This document shows positions 43,790 through 54,440 of a stretch of 64,000 bases of DNA, piece after piece (position 1 is the first letter of the stretch; the number at the start of each line of letters is the position of its first letter). A program made the position numbers and the translations under genes. This stretch comes from Trichobilharzia regenti (taxonomy: Eukaryota; Platyhelminthes; Trematoda; Strigeidida; Schistosomatidae). The notes below the pieces were generated by a model. The model did no database searches. It worked only from the letters and a program-made list of their open reading frames with translations, and was not told where the DNA came from. The stretch is taken from positions 62,001-126,000 of the forward strand of contig CALYDD020000417.1 of NCBI GenBank assembly GCA_944472135.2. The letters run 5' to 3'.

Positions 43790-45535
43790 CAAGCTCCTAA
43801 AGAGAGATGGCTTAAGTCTCCTCGGGAACTGTCGCGGAATAGTGCTCCGATCTATTTCTGAATAGACTTAAGTATGCTCTGCATTTGAGACTGCCTTGAA
43901 CAATCTGGATTCAGAAGAATTTAGATCAAATTGCAACTCTACACACCGTCATCGAACAGCTCACAGAGTGGCACCCATTTGTTTATCTCAACTTCATTGA
44001 CATAAGAATGGATTCCGGGCACTGTGACAGTCTAATTCCATAATGGAGTAAATTTTCTTGATGAAAGCACACAGTGATACAGTATTACTTACTGACGACG
44101 TTTAGAGTACAGTTTACTGTTCATAATCATATCACGGCGCAATGATATGAATAGGAGCAATAAATTGTGTTCGAGAAGTAATCAGTAAATAAGTAATACT
44201 GTCTCACTTTGTACTTTCATCAAATGTATTACTCCATGATGGTGTCATCTTTATCAATTTTGACGCCGCCTTCGGCAGAGTCGACAGACAAATAATTTGG
44301 AAACTGCTTTAACACTACGGAGTGTAATATGAAGGCGTTTATTAACCTTATTTGAAGATTTTTTTTATTGCAGCTTGATGATGATATATGGCAACTTATT
44401 CACATCGGAAAGTTCAGTGAAGACTTCTATTTTTATTTTTTATTTTTTTTGATTTACAGCTTGATTCCACACTGTATTTTCGGTACAAGTATGGAATTTT
44501 CAGCATGGATATCGGTAGCCCAAATTTTGCAGGCCGACCATAGATATCAGGTGTGCGTCGGTGCGGGCTCGAACCCCGGACCATGTGCATGATCGGCGAG
44601 AGTCCTAACCACTGTGCCACCGACAAGATAGGAGTAAGATAAGGCTGTCTTTTATCACTAATGATATTTATGATTGTGCTGAATAGGATCATGGGGAGTG
44701 AGAAGACAGGGATATGTTGCACCCATAGGAAGACTCTAGAAGATTTGGATTTCTCAGATGATTGATACTCAATATCACACGAACTCCAAGACTTACCGGC
44801 AAAAACCGGCAAGTCAACAGAAAAGACTGGCAGCGAAGACAGGACTTCAAGTGAATATATAGGAGAGAGGTGATAAAGATCACTAACCAACAACGACAAG
44901 CACCAATCACCATTAATCGAAGGAATTTGAAAGAAGTCACCTCTTCCACTCGCCTTTAGATTATGCTTTCATCTACAGGCGGTACGGATGAGGATGTCAA
45001 ATTAAGAATAGAAAAAGCAAGACAGATGTTCATGGCTCTGAAATCAGAGTGGAAATCCTTATTACAGCGGTCAGAACAGGGAACAATACCTGAATTTATA
45101 ACACTTATATCAAGTCAGTCAGTGCTACTGTGTGGTTTGGAGAATTGAGGCACGCGTCACCCAAAACATTTCCAACAGGTTAATGCAAACTTTCTTCAGC
45201 AGCCGCCTTCGTTATACCCTGAAGATCAGATGGCCATAAAGGATAAGCAGTAAAGAATTATAGCGACGAGTCAACCAAGAACCTGTCGCCCAACAAATAT
45301 GCAGCAGGAAATGGAGATGGTTTGGACACAGTTAGTGGAGACCGTTGAGTGATATCACGCGCCAGGTTGTCGAATGGAAGGCAAACACGAAACGACGAGT
45401 TGCGCCTCCGAGGGTGAGATGGAGGAGATAGTGTGTGCTATCATGCAGTCATCTGGAAGGAACTGCAGTGAACAGGGTGAAGTGGAGATGTGCTATTGAA
45501 CCCATATGTTTCACTTGGAATCCAAGGGTTTAATC
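43790..45535 (+). pseudogene. Old RTE-clade LINE RT relic
   Basis: Heavily decayed relative of the RTE at 48229-49641. Short stretches can be aligned in changing frames: near 43800 (GGCTTAAGTCTCC...GGGAACTGTCG), 44260-44310 encoding an 'FDAAFGRVDRQIIWKL' RT block (YxxAFD region), 44640-44760, and 44980-45060 encoding 'GGTDEDVKLRIEKARQMF'. A 3' end resembling 'TTTCACTTGGAATCCAAGGG' lies near 45508. It is interrupted by a SINE (44430-44640) and other sequence. Non-functional. Confidence 0.6.
44430..44632 (-). mobile_element. tRNA-derived SINE
   Basis: Minus strand begins TGTCGGTGGCACAGTGGTTA (A-box-like) at about 44627, has a B box GGTTCGAGCCC near 44567-44577, a tRNA-unrelated body and an A-rich tail (T-rich on plus, 44430-44455). 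It sits inside the RTE relic. Different body from the hammerhead-bearing SINEs near 54 kb. Confidence 0.7.
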
Positions 45536-46950
45536 GTGATAATATATAATTTCGGAAGATGCATTCAAGAAGTTTTGGTGAATGGTTTACAGCGAAACGC
45601 AAGTGACCCGGTAGCAAATAAAAGATGGCATGATAGCATGTAAGTAAACATTCAGGATTGTTTTGAACTCATTTAAGGGAGTGGGTCATAAAATTATAAT
45701 AGTAGTGATGGTAGTATTGTTGTATTTATGTGGTGTGGAGTGTTAGGTTTATGATTTCCTTAATGTACACTGTATTTCATCAGATAAACCAGTCTCACTA
45801 TTATTGTTCACCTCAGTAGTAGAAGACAGGATATGCAGTTATGCATTGCGTAGAATAATTGTTACCAGGGTCAAATGTAATTTTTCTTGGTTTCTTTTCA
45901 TATACACATGATGGATTTCAGTAGCTTGATAGAGGGTGATTAGGAGAACCTAAATCATGCTGGATTTCTTTGGTTGTTGATAATGGTAAATGCACTTGGA
46001 ACATCCACTTTGTGTCCTGATTCGAACATTTGACCTATTAAGGGGGCGGGGGACTGAGGATATTTTAGACTATCTGTTCCTGAAGAAACGACTCGAAATC
46101 TTGTTATTTTGCTTTGATAAATATGATTAAGGGAATACGGATAATTGTGACAAAGTTGTGAAAAACTTCAGACACAGTTAAACTCAAAAAAAAGTATCAA
46201 TAATAGTCATATGGATGAGAAAATATTTCTCTGCTAAATATTGACTTGTTTACTTAAGTGCCTTTAAACGTCAAAGTAAAACAGTTACCTGTTACAATAT
46301 TTATACTGTTTAGTTACTTTTTGATTTTTATTATTCAATTACAAATATTGAAACGTACCTGTCGATAGATAATGTATCAGTAATTAATTACTAGACCGTA
46401 ATCTTCTTCTCTGTTGACACTAATGACAACTGAGAAAGTATTTGCCAGTGACTGGGTATCTCAAACCTTCAGGATCAAAATATCCCAGTGCCCTCTGGTT
46501 TTCAAACCCTTCCTTCCACTTACATAGCTGGGAATCCATGATTTTAGCACATATAATTCATAATCCCATCATCAGGTTTTTAAAAATGTAAAAATAATTT
46601 TCTGAGCAACTCTAATTTAAGTGCAAATATTACAAAATTTCTTTCAAACAAACGCCTTTTGTAAATCGAAGCAACAATTGATGAACAACAATAATTAAAG
46701 TGAAACCAGATGGTAGGATTAATCTGTCAGCCAATGCTTAAAATTTTAATAGATTAAGAATACTCGATGGACTCCATAATACATAGTGTGGAAACTTGGC
46801 ATACAAACATCTGCTGATATATTTTTGTTACTTTCATGATAATATTTCACTATATTCTCAGTATCTCAATCCCAACGGATTAGCTTATGAACCTGAAAGA
46901 GGCCTGTTTCAACCTACTTTTAAATGTAACACATGTAATTATGAGCTTGC
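45536..46950. other. Unassigned region
   Basis: 1.4 kb with no recognisable element or ORF of interest. Only the short ORF 46796-47032 reaches into the gypsy LTR and is a shadow. Confidence 0.35.
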
Positions 46951-47234
46951 TGTGGTGCTCTGTTTGATCAAACTAGCGTACACGTATATCCTAATACTTC
47001 TTCGTGTCTATTGTTGTGTCCTAACGTTGTGATTACTCGATATCCACAACGTAAATCAAAAGGCACTTGAGAAGGAGTAAGAACGTGTATTATCACAGTA
47101 TTCAAAATCAAAAAGTTGAGAGATCACAAAAGCATCGATTGATAACACGCAATCTTTAGAGTGATGAAGAAATCAAGGTCCGATTACATAGTGACAGTAT
47201 ACTACGATGATGAGTGATAAAATGGGTCACTACA
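46951..47234 (-). repeat. 3' LTR of gypsy provirus
   Basis: 284 bp, TGTAGTGACC...CACCACA on the minus strand. The same length as the 5' LTR, with scattered substitutions. Confidence 0.85.
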
Positions 47235-47246
47235 ATAGCCCCTCCG
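47235..47246 (-). other. Polypurine tract of gypsy provirus
   Basis: Minus strand GGAGGGGCTATT directly upstream of the 3' LTR. Confidence 0.65.
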
Positions 47247-47549
47247 TAGAATGCAAGTAAATGAAGTTTAGCTGTATTCGGAATGTTCTTGTAAATTACA
47301 AGGACAAAAAATATATAAGAATTTCTGGTATGAAAACCTAAGGGAGGATTTTAATTTTTTTGAGGTTTGATAATATAACTGTATATATTCTAAAATGCTA
47401 ACAACTTTGAAACGAACCAAAATGTTTAGAAAGTTGTGTGAAATGTAACAACAAAATCAGAAAAATAATTAGAATAATAATGGGTTACAAAATAGATTTA
47501 TATCTTACATACAGTTAATAGCACAGTAATAAGGAAGTATGGAAATACC

Positions 47550-48262
47550 TTAGAAGTAAAATGTCTGCACAAATCTTTGTGGCCAGTGTACTCGTCTGCC
47601 TGATTTTGTGATTCTTTCTGCTTTGTTAGCCGGAATATCACCAGATTTTGAATCTTGAGAGCATGAATCATTTTGTGGTGTGACTTTAGCTGATGTTGAT
47701 GATTTGGGTAAACATGTGGTGAGAGCAGGCCGTGAGAAAATATGTACAAGGTTGATTCAACAACCAATCACAGCAGACTTAACGTGGCAAAATATGATTC
47801 GCAGATAGAGAACTCTATTTTTCGAGGAATCCCGAAACAACCAATCAGAAGCCTGCGTTTGTCTGTTTAACTTCTGATAAACAACCAATCAGAAGACTGC
47901 GCTTGTCTACTTGCATAAGCTATAATAATGTATGTGAAATATATATAAATACGTGTTGATTTTCGTAATAAAACGATCTGTTGCCTGGCCCTTGTCTTCT
48001 GCTGTTACAAACATTCAATCACCTCTATTTCTATGAAAGCTGGTTTTACGCGATCGATACTTACATTCTCGTCCTGACCTCCGCAATTGACAGTGATAAT
48101 TTTGCTCGTTCTGCTTATTACTTTGAATGGTCCGTCATAAGGTGGTTGAAGTGGTTTCCTTACACCGTCGTGTCGTATGAAAACATGAGTGCAATCGTCT
48201 AGTTTTTGAGGCATGTATGGTTGGTTGGTACCCGAGGATTGGAAGAACGGATACTTATTCAA
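47550..48262 (-). pseudogene. pol: Gypsy integrase C-terminus, split by a solo LTR
   Basis: C-terminal DNA-binding part of integrase. 48262-48010 encodes 'RKPLQPPYDGPFKVISR' (GPY/F-type module) and 'VSIDRVKPAF'. The frame is cut at 48009 by a solo LTR and resumes at 47714 with 'LPKSSTSAKVTP' and the typical gypsy tail 'SGRRVHWPQRF', stopping at 47550. The stop at 48005 is created by the LTR. Upstream, the frame joins 50062-49653 when the RTE insertion is removed. Confidence 0.8.
47715..48009 (+). repeat. Solo LTR of another LTR element, inside gypsy integrase tail
   Basis: 295 bp, TGTGGTGAGAGC...GCTGTTACA, flanked by aaca at 47711-47714 and 48010-48013. Promoter-like TATAAATAC at 47944 and AATAAAA at about 47967 in the expected order. 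A ~30-bp motif CAACCAATCAGAAG is repeated at about 47838 and 47885. Its parent element is not in the window. Confidence 0.7.
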
Positions 48263-49613
48263 ACTACCAAAGAAAGGAGACTTAAGTCAATGTAAAAACT
48301 GGCGTGGAATTATGCTTCTGTCCATTCCAAGCAAGATACTAAGTCGCATCATCCTGGAGAGGATCAAACAAGCCCTAAATGAAAAACTTCGTCCGGAACA
48401 GGCTGGATTCAGGAGAAACAAATCATGTATTGATCAAATCGCCACTCTACGGATCATCATTGAACAAAGCTTGGAATGGCAGTCACCCCTCTATCCCGCT
48501 CAACTTCATCGACTTCGAGAAGGCCTTCGACAGCGTCGATCGAGAGGTCATTTGGAAACTACTTCGCTACTACGGGGTCCCATCGACAATTATACATCTC
48601 ATCCAACAGTTATACGACAATGCTGCATGCCAAGTAATCCACAACGGGAAACTTACGGAAGCCTTCGAAGTGAGGACGGGAGTGAGACACGGCTGTCTAC
48701 TATCACCAATGATCTTCCTGATTGCAATTGATTGGATAATGCGACAGACAACGGCAACCAACGAGGGAACAGGCATAAAATGGACTGACACAAAAGACTT
48801 GGAGGATCTGGATTTCGCCGATGATATATGTCTGATTTCCCATAAACTGGAAGATATGCAAGTGAAAAGTAACAAGTTGGCAGAAGAAGCATCAAAGATA
48901 GGACTTCAAGTGAACATAGATAAAACAGAGATGATGAAGATTCCTAGCCAACATCAACAGCAACAACAACAACAGACAACAATCAGCATAAGTGGGAAGA
49001 ACCTGAAAGAAACAGCCTCCTTCACCTACCTGGGAAGCATCGTCTCAACTACAGGCGGAACTGACGAGGATATCAAAGCCAGAATCGGAAAAGCAAGACA
49101 AGCTTTCATTACTCTCAAATCTGTGTGGAGGCCAACAGCACTCACCATCAAAAATAAGATCCGGATTATCAACTCCAATGTGAAGTCAGTGCTACTATAC
49201 GGATCAGAGACTTGGCGAGTCATAAAGAGCATCTCAAACAAACTACAAACCTTCATTAACAGTTGTCTTCGCTCAATACTCAAGACCAGATGGCCGGCCA
49301 GAAAAGATCAGCAACAGGGATCTCTGGCAATGAGCGAACCAATCAGGAACCGATTGTGAAACAAATAGGCAGAAAGAAATGGTGATGGATTGGCCATACG
49401 CTGAGGAAACCATCAAGTGACATCACTAGACAAGCCCTCGAGTGGAACCCGAAAGGGAGGCGGCGAGTTGGTCGTCCAAGGGTGACTTGGAGGAGGTCAT
49501 GCGAGGAGGAGATGAAAGCATGTGGACAGACCTGGAGCAGGGTGAAAAAGTTGTCAGAAAACCGAAGGCAATGGAGGTGCGCAGCTGAAGCCCTATGTTC
49601 CTCTAGGAACTAA
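48229..49613 (+). pseudogene. RTE reverse transcriptase, truncated and frameshifted
   Basis: Lacks the endonuclease. It starts with 'VPEDWKNGYLFKLPKKGD', continues 'NWRGIMLLSIPSKILSRI', shifts frame near 48500, then 'FIDFEKAFDSVDREV' (first Asp), 'GVRHGCLLSPMIF', 'LDFADDICLI' (FADD at 48813-48824), 'INIDKTEMMKIPSQ'-type block and a poly-Gln run (48957-48975). After 49340 the frame shifts again into 'KKW-IGHTLRKPSSDITRQ' and 'VTWRRSCEEEMK' and ends 'ALCSSRN' at 49613. Catalytic RT residues are all present, but three frames are needed. Confidence 0.88.
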
Positions 49614-49641
49614 AGGATACAATAATAATATAATAATAATA
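48229..49641 (+). mobile_element. RTE-clade LINE (SR2/Perere-3 type), 5'-truncated
   Basis: Plus-strand LINE inserted in the gypsy integrase, with 11-bp TSD atggttggttg at 48218-48228 and 49642-49652. It contains the RT, C-terminal region and an (AAT)n-type tail (49618-49641). The integrase frame is restored when it is removed. Confidence 0.92.
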
Positions 49642-49652
49642 ATGGTTGGTTG

Positions 49653-51059
49653 AGCTGATGTCGCGGGGGATGATACCTTAAAAAGCTCATATGTTGTCTC
49701 AGTTGTTGTGCAAAAGTAGTTTCGTCAGCTGGAACTTCTGTGGCTGGGTTGAAATATTCTCCAGGCAGTCGTATAGTAGTTCCATAAACAACAATATCTT
49801 GTTTTATTGTCGAACGTATCCCAAGAAGTACAAGAGGTAATTTATCGCTCCACTTATCATCATCCTTCACTGCCATCAATGATGCTTTCAGTTGACGATG
49901 AAATCTCTCCAAGAAACCGTTTAAACTAGGATGATAAGCAGTAGCACGTATACGTTTGATTCCCAATAGTTGGAATAAATGGCTTTCGAATTGGGCACCT
50001 CTGTCTGTAGTAATAATGCTGGGCGCTCCGAAAGTTGGAAATCCAATTTTGTATAATGCCATTTGCGACAGTTTCAGCAGAAATGTCAGGTAAGGGACTA
50101 GCTACTGGCCATCTCGTAAATCTGTCAATACACATTAAGATATAAGTAAATCAATTAGATGGTGGTAACGGTCCAACGATGTCGATGTGTATGTGTTGGG
50201 ACCCACCATCAGGTTCTGGAAGATGGAGATTAGGAGAGGCTGTATGTCGTTGTACTTTTGACTTTTGGCAGGCTAAACATGCTCTAGTCCATTGTTTAAT
50301 CTCACCATTCATATTCCGCCATATATATCGGTAACTTATCAGTTTAAGTGTCGCTCGGATGCCGGGTTGAGACATGCTATTTATTTAGGAGAAAACTGAT
50401 CTTCGCATTTCTAATGGTACAAAAGGACGCGGTTTACCTTTGGAAACATCACACGTAATAGTTATGCTTTCATCAAGCATAACATTTTGCAAACGTAAAG
50501 AAGTACTTGTGCTATTTTTCAGTCTTTTAAGATCGTCATCCATAGTTTGCAGTCTAGCCATCTTTTTAAGATCAAACTGATCTTTTTCTAAGGTACTTGT
50601 ATGGATGCGGGATAACGCATCTGCTACCTTGTTTTTATGTCCTTTGATAAATCTAATATCTGAAGTGAACTGAGAAATGAACTCGAGGTGTCGGAGCTCA
50701 CTTGGTGAGTAATTATCGTGATTTGCATTCATGGCTTTGGTTAAAGGTTTGTGGTCTTCGTAGATGGTAATCGGTATTCCTTCGACCATATGATGAAAAT
50801 GTTTAACAGCAAGATAGACTGCTAGTAATTCCCTACCGAATGCACTATATCTTGATTGAGTAGCGTCTAGACGTTTGGAAAAAAAGTAGAGAGGTTGCCA
50901 TTTCCCAGCATAAAATTGTTGAAGAACCGCGCCGACGGCGACGTCTGATGTATCTGTCATAATAGCTGTAGGAGCGTTGGCGTCACGACCTACCAATAAA
51001 GTTTCTGAGCTTAGAGTATGTTTCAGCTTTTCAAATGCTTCGATTGCTGAAGTATCCAT
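49653..51059 (-). pseudogene. pol: Gypsy RNase H and integrase core
   Basis: RNase H (51059-50385): 'AIMTDTSDVAVGAVLQQ', 'GRELLAVYLAVKHF', 'YEDHKPLTK' and 'NKVADALSR', all four acidic positions present. Integrase zinc-binding domain (50375-50151): 'CLACQKSKVQRH' is kept, but the first His is Gln ('MSQPGIRATL'). Core: first Asp in 'IHIDIVGPLP', frameshift near 50045, second Asp in 'IITTDRGAQFE', catalytic Glu in 'NGFLERFHRQLKA'. The frame continues to 49653, where the RTE interrupts it. A stop separates RNase H from the zinc domain (50385). Confidence 0.85.
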
Positions 51060-51989
51060 GTGCAGCGATTTCGCATGACCTTTTAGTAAATCTGTCAGTG
51101 GTTGGGTCAGCTGTGCACAGTGAGAAATGAAACGGCGATAAAAATTGACGAGACCAAAGAATCGGCGTAACTTTTTGAAAGAATCTGGGATGGGGTATTC
51201 TTTTAAGACTTGAAGCTGTTCTGCTATCGGTCAAATGCCTTGATTGTCTACCTGATGCCCCAAAACTTTTACAGTTTTCCTACAGAATTCACATTTACTT
51301 GGCTTAATGACAGTCGCATATTCGGCCAAACGTTTAAAGAGTGTTTCTAAGTGATGTTGGTGCTCTTCGGGTGATTTACTTGCGACCAGTATATCATCGA
51401 TATAGGCGTAAGCGAATGTGAGGCTGCGCAAGACCTAGTCGATGAATCTCTGAAATGTTTGTGCTGCGTTAGTTAAACCAAATGGCAGACAGATGAACTC
51501 GAATAAGCCAAAAGGAGTGGTTACCACAGTTTTGGGGATGTCTTTTGGTTCGACAGGTATATGGTGTTATGCACGAACGGGGCCAATTTTGGAAAATATC
51601 TGAGTACCTGTCATGCTATGAAAAAAATCGTGGATATGAGGAATTGGGTATCTATCTGCTATTGTTTGCTTATTTAAAGCTCGGTAATCTTCACATGGTT
51701 GTATCTCTGTTCAATTCTTCTTCGGTATCACATGAAGTGATGATCATGGGCTGTTTGACGGTCGTATAAATCCTAGATCCAACAATCCGTTGAACTCTAC
51801 TTTTGCTATTTGCATTTTTGTTGGATCTAAATGACGTGGTTTTGCTGCGACAGGTGGACCTTTAGTTACAATATGGTGCGTTACGTTGTGTTTGAGAGAG
51901 ACTGTGGAGTAATCGCTCTGTGTGAGTTCTGGAAATTTCTTCAGCAAAATGTTGTACGTGGATAATTGATCTGATACAGCTACCATCAA
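51060..51989 (-). pseudogene. pol: Gypsy reverse transcriptase, catalytically dead
   Basis: RT on the minus strand in several frames: 'RPSNSP' (51744-51760), 'DYRALNKQTIADRYPIPHI' (about 51690), then 'FSKIGPVRA' where the first catalytic Asp of SKID is Gly, followed by a stop; 'FGLFEFICLPFGLTNAAQTF', a TAG stop at about 51438, then 'YAYIDDILVASKSPEEHQ' with intact YIDD (51405). The thumb region 'CRKTVKVLGHQVDNQGI' ends at 51231, then stop; connection to RNase H at 51234-51031. Confidence 0.85.
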
Positions 51990-52019
51990 GCGAATACTCT
52001 CGACATCGGGGGAGATGCC

Positions 52020-52469
52020 TTAAATCGATAGTTTGCGACTGCTATTTATCAATCTATGGCAACTAGAGTCGACTAGCAATCCGTAGTGCTGAAGAAAATC
52101 CATCCCAGTAATAGGAAAGGTTATATCTGCAATGACGAACGCCCACTCAAATGGTATACTGCAACCAAAATTAAGTTTTTGTCTTCTAGTTCCAAAGGTT
52201 TTTATAGTAGTGTTGTTCGCGGTCTTAAGTACTAATGTGGAATTTGGCTGTACACATTCTCTGGGTGTTAGGGGAACTACACTAACTTCTCTGCCGGTAT
52301 ATGCCAGAAATTGTGCTCCCGTTATTTTATCTGTCACCCTGAAGAGACGACTGTAGGACAGGTGTTGGCCAGAGAACGCAGTGGCCACCGACCGCAGGTC
52401 TTTTCGTATCCCGACGCCATAGGCTGTTGGAAAGCACCGTTTAGCGTGTTTTTTCGATGATACCAGCAT
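52020..52469 (-). pseudogene. pol: Gypsy aspartic protease, active site lost
   Basis: Retropepsin region: 'GQHLSYSRLFRVTD', then 'LAYTGREVSVVP' where the DTGA motif has become YTGR, and 'ADITFPITGMDFLQHYGLLVD' near the C-terminus. Catalytic Asp is missing, so it is inactive. Overlaps the end of gag in a different frame. Confidence 0.82.
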
Positions 52470-53374
52470 ACAGCCTGTTGTAAGCTATATTTACGTAGAT
52501 TGCGTAAGCGATTACTGTTTCTTCTGTATGATGTAATAGGTTGTCTATTAAACTTCATCGTCATTAATTGCCCAGTCAGAACGTCTCTTTTACGTTCCAG
52601 CGCTTCTATGCGTTCGTCTGACGATTTGTCGAATACATGTGTTACTTGGTGAGACATCCGTTCATACATTTTGTCAGCAATTTCTGCTAACTTCTCAATA
52701 TCTATGTCTCCGTCTCTAAATGCTAATACCTGCTGAATGTTGTGGGGTAACCGCCTTAGCCACAATTGATAGAAAAACGTGGCGTCTACCTTCCGATCTC
52801 CTAAAATGCTACACATATGGCTTTTGAGTTGGGAAGGTGCTCTATCACCAAGACTAACATTGCTGAGCAGCTGGTCAATGGCTCTCTGATCGGATAAACA
52901 TCGTACAGAGTTTCTGGATCTTAATTTATGAGCGTCTCCCGTACTTGCTCTGCTACGTCGTCCGATAAGATGGAGGTTGCATAGCCAAATTTTTTTAGTC
53001 TGAGAAGTGACGTAGTTAGCTAGGAAGTAGTGTTCTAGGCGAGTGAACCACAAATATGGATCATTAGATTTAAAAGGTGCTATGGATATGATAACTGCAG
53101 CCACAGACCTAGTACTCGAAGTGTTGTTATCAGTATCAAATGACATTACAAAAGTGTAGGAAATAATATATATAAATGATGGCGAAAATACAGGAAGTGA
53201 GAGCAGGCAGAACAGAATATAGGTATGCCCAAAAATGTCCAAAAATGGTCTGCTTACCGGAGGCATTTTTTTAGCAAAAATATCAGTAAATATATATATG
53301 TATCCAAATGTGATGGAGTTATCAAAGTTAATACGATAGCAGTGATGATTAAATTCACCATGTGTGTACTTCAA
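52334..53374 (-). pseudogene. gag: Gypsy gag (CsRN1/Boudicca type)
   Basis: 345-codon ORF; the likely start is the internal Met at about 53146 ('MSFDTDNNTSSTRSVAA'), as the upstream part is leader sequence. The gag core 'PYLWFTRLEHYFLANYVTS' and 'FFYQLWLRRLPHNIQQVL' is typical of this lineage. The nucleocapsid region shows a degenerate Cys-His knuckle ('CWYHRKNTLNGAFQQP'), with later Cys residues lost. The 3' end overlaps the protease. Confidence 0.78.
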
Positions 53375-53394
53375 AATGATGTAGCCAACCAGCT

Positions 53395-53410
53395 ATGTCG
53401 GACCCACCAA
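53395..53410 (-). other. Candidate primer-binding site of gypsy provirus
   Basis: Minus strand TGGTGGGTCCGACATA, four bases after the 5' LTR end. Position and TGG start fit a tRNA primer site; the tRNA is not identified. Confidence 0.4.
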
Positions 53411-53414
53411 TTGC

Positions 53415-53698
53415 TGTGGTGCTCTGTTTGATCAAACTAGCATACACGTATATCCTAATACTTCTTCGTGTCTATTGTTGTGTCCTAACGTTGTGATTAC
53501 TCGATATCCACAACGTAAATCAAAAGGCACTTGAGAAGGAGTAAGAACGTGTATTATCACAGTATTCAAAATCCGAAAGCTGAGAGATCACAAAAGCATC
53601 GATTGATAACACGCAATCTTTAGAGTGATGAAGAAATCAAGGTCCGATTACATAGTGACAGTATACTACGATGATGACTGATAAAATGGGTCAGTACA
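53415..53698 (-). repeat. 5' LTR of gypsy provirus
   Basis: 284 bp, TGTACTGACC...CACCACA on the minus strand; pairs with 46951-47234. Confidence 0.85.
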
Positions 53699-53839
53699 GG
53701 GTGTACGATAATTCCAAACAAACTTTTAAATTTGTTGGATTTAATTTACCGTTATCCGTCATGTCGTATTAAGCTTTGATATCCGTCTATAGCTGTCGTG
53801 ACCAGTAGGGTGCAGCTGGTCGGGTGTGAGGACAAATAC

Positions 53840-54115
53840 TCGCCGAAGACATTGGCTAGCGGTCGCGCTATGTCGTGAATTGGCCGAAGTTAGAATTCAA
53901 GGACCATTGGATCGGGTCCCAGTGGCCTAATGGTATACGAGCTCGCCTCGTAACCGGAAGGTCCTGGGTTCGAATCCCGGTGGGTGCGTACTGATGAAGA
54001 GTCCCAAACTAAGACGAAACAGCTGTCCAGTACTCCCAGGTTTTCCAATGGTTCTCTAAATAATGTCAGCTCATGATGAAATCCTGAAACCAATCAAATC
54101 CCTGCAAACCAACAC
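53840..54115 (+). mobile_element. tRNA-headed SINE with hammerhead-like domain, copy 1
   Basis: RNA polymerase III type head: A box TGGCCTAATGG at 53923-53933 and B box GGTTCGAATCC at 53967-53977, then a hammerhead-like fold (53988-54033) and a conserved tail (GTCAGCTCATGATGAAATCC). Homology with copies 2 and 3 extends upstream to about 53840. Related in layout to schistosome Sm-alpha elements. Confidence 0.78.
53988..54033 (+). ncRNA. Hammerhead-like ribozyme motif, copy 1
   Basis: Stem I GUACUG/CAGUAC (6 perfect pairs), core AUGAAGA (CUGANGA expected), stem II GUCC with AGAC (one pair weakened), GAAA, a 2-bp stem III AC/GU closing AGCU, and a GUC cleavage triplet. The short stem III is as in Sm-alpha hammerheads. 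C3 is replaced by A, which should abolish or strongly reduce cleavage. Confidence 0.6.
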
Positions 54116-54150
54116 TTGTATAGCTGTTTATATTGTCTATTTAATAATTT

Positions 54151-54440
54151 CCAAGTATTGGTTTTGTAGGGATCTTGTCTGACTGGATGGAGGACTGCAT
54201 CGTGAGCTGACATCAGTTAGAGAACCACTGAGAAACCTGGCAGTACTGGACAGCTGTTTCGCTACCCTAGTTCAGGACTCTTCATCAGTACGCACATCCC
54301 CAGGATCGGAACACAGGACCTTCTGGTTACAAGGTGAAGACCGCTGAGCCATTGAGACCCGATCCAATGACCCATGAATTCTAACTTCTGCCAGTTCACG
54401 TTATAGCGCTACCATTTCGCAATGTCTTCTTCGATAAGTT
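54151..54440 (-). mobile_element. tRNA-headed SINE with hammerhead-like domain, copy 2 (inverted)
   Basis: Minus-strand copy facing copy 1 tail to tail across a 35-bp spacer (54116-54150). A and B boxes are degenerate (GTGTTCCGATCC). The hammerhead-like segment at 54243-54291 keeps GUACUG/CAGUAC and the AUGAAGA core. Confidence 0.75.
54243..54291 (-). ncRNA. Hammerhead-like ribozyme motif, copy 2
   Basis: Same fold as copy 1 on the minus strand: stem I intact, GUCC of stem II faces a disrupted partner (GGGUAGC), GAAA and AC-AGCU-GUC kept. Core again AUGAAGA. Confidence 0.55.

Larger units (their letters stand above)
46951..53698 (-). mobile_element. CsRN1/Boudicca-like gypsy provirus, full structure, decayed
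   Basis: Minus-strand LTR retrotransposon with two 284-bp LTRs (5' LTR 53415-53698, 3' LTR 46951-47234), gag, pol and a polypurine tract. Interrupted by an RTE LINE (48229-49641) and a solo LTR (47715-48009); without them it is about 5.0 kb. Lineage is inferred from the gag and protease type. No TSD is seen (cttgc versus gggtg), so one flank may have been rearranged. Confidence 0.85.

Noticed and set aside
44567..44632. tRNA gene on minus strand
   Set aside because: The B box is good, but the downstream tRNA-unrelated body and A-rich tail mark it as a SINE.
53915..53988. tRNA gene
   Set aside because: A and B boxes are present, but the sequence is repeated in SINE copies, continues into a hammerhead-like body and does not form a good cloverleaf by eye.
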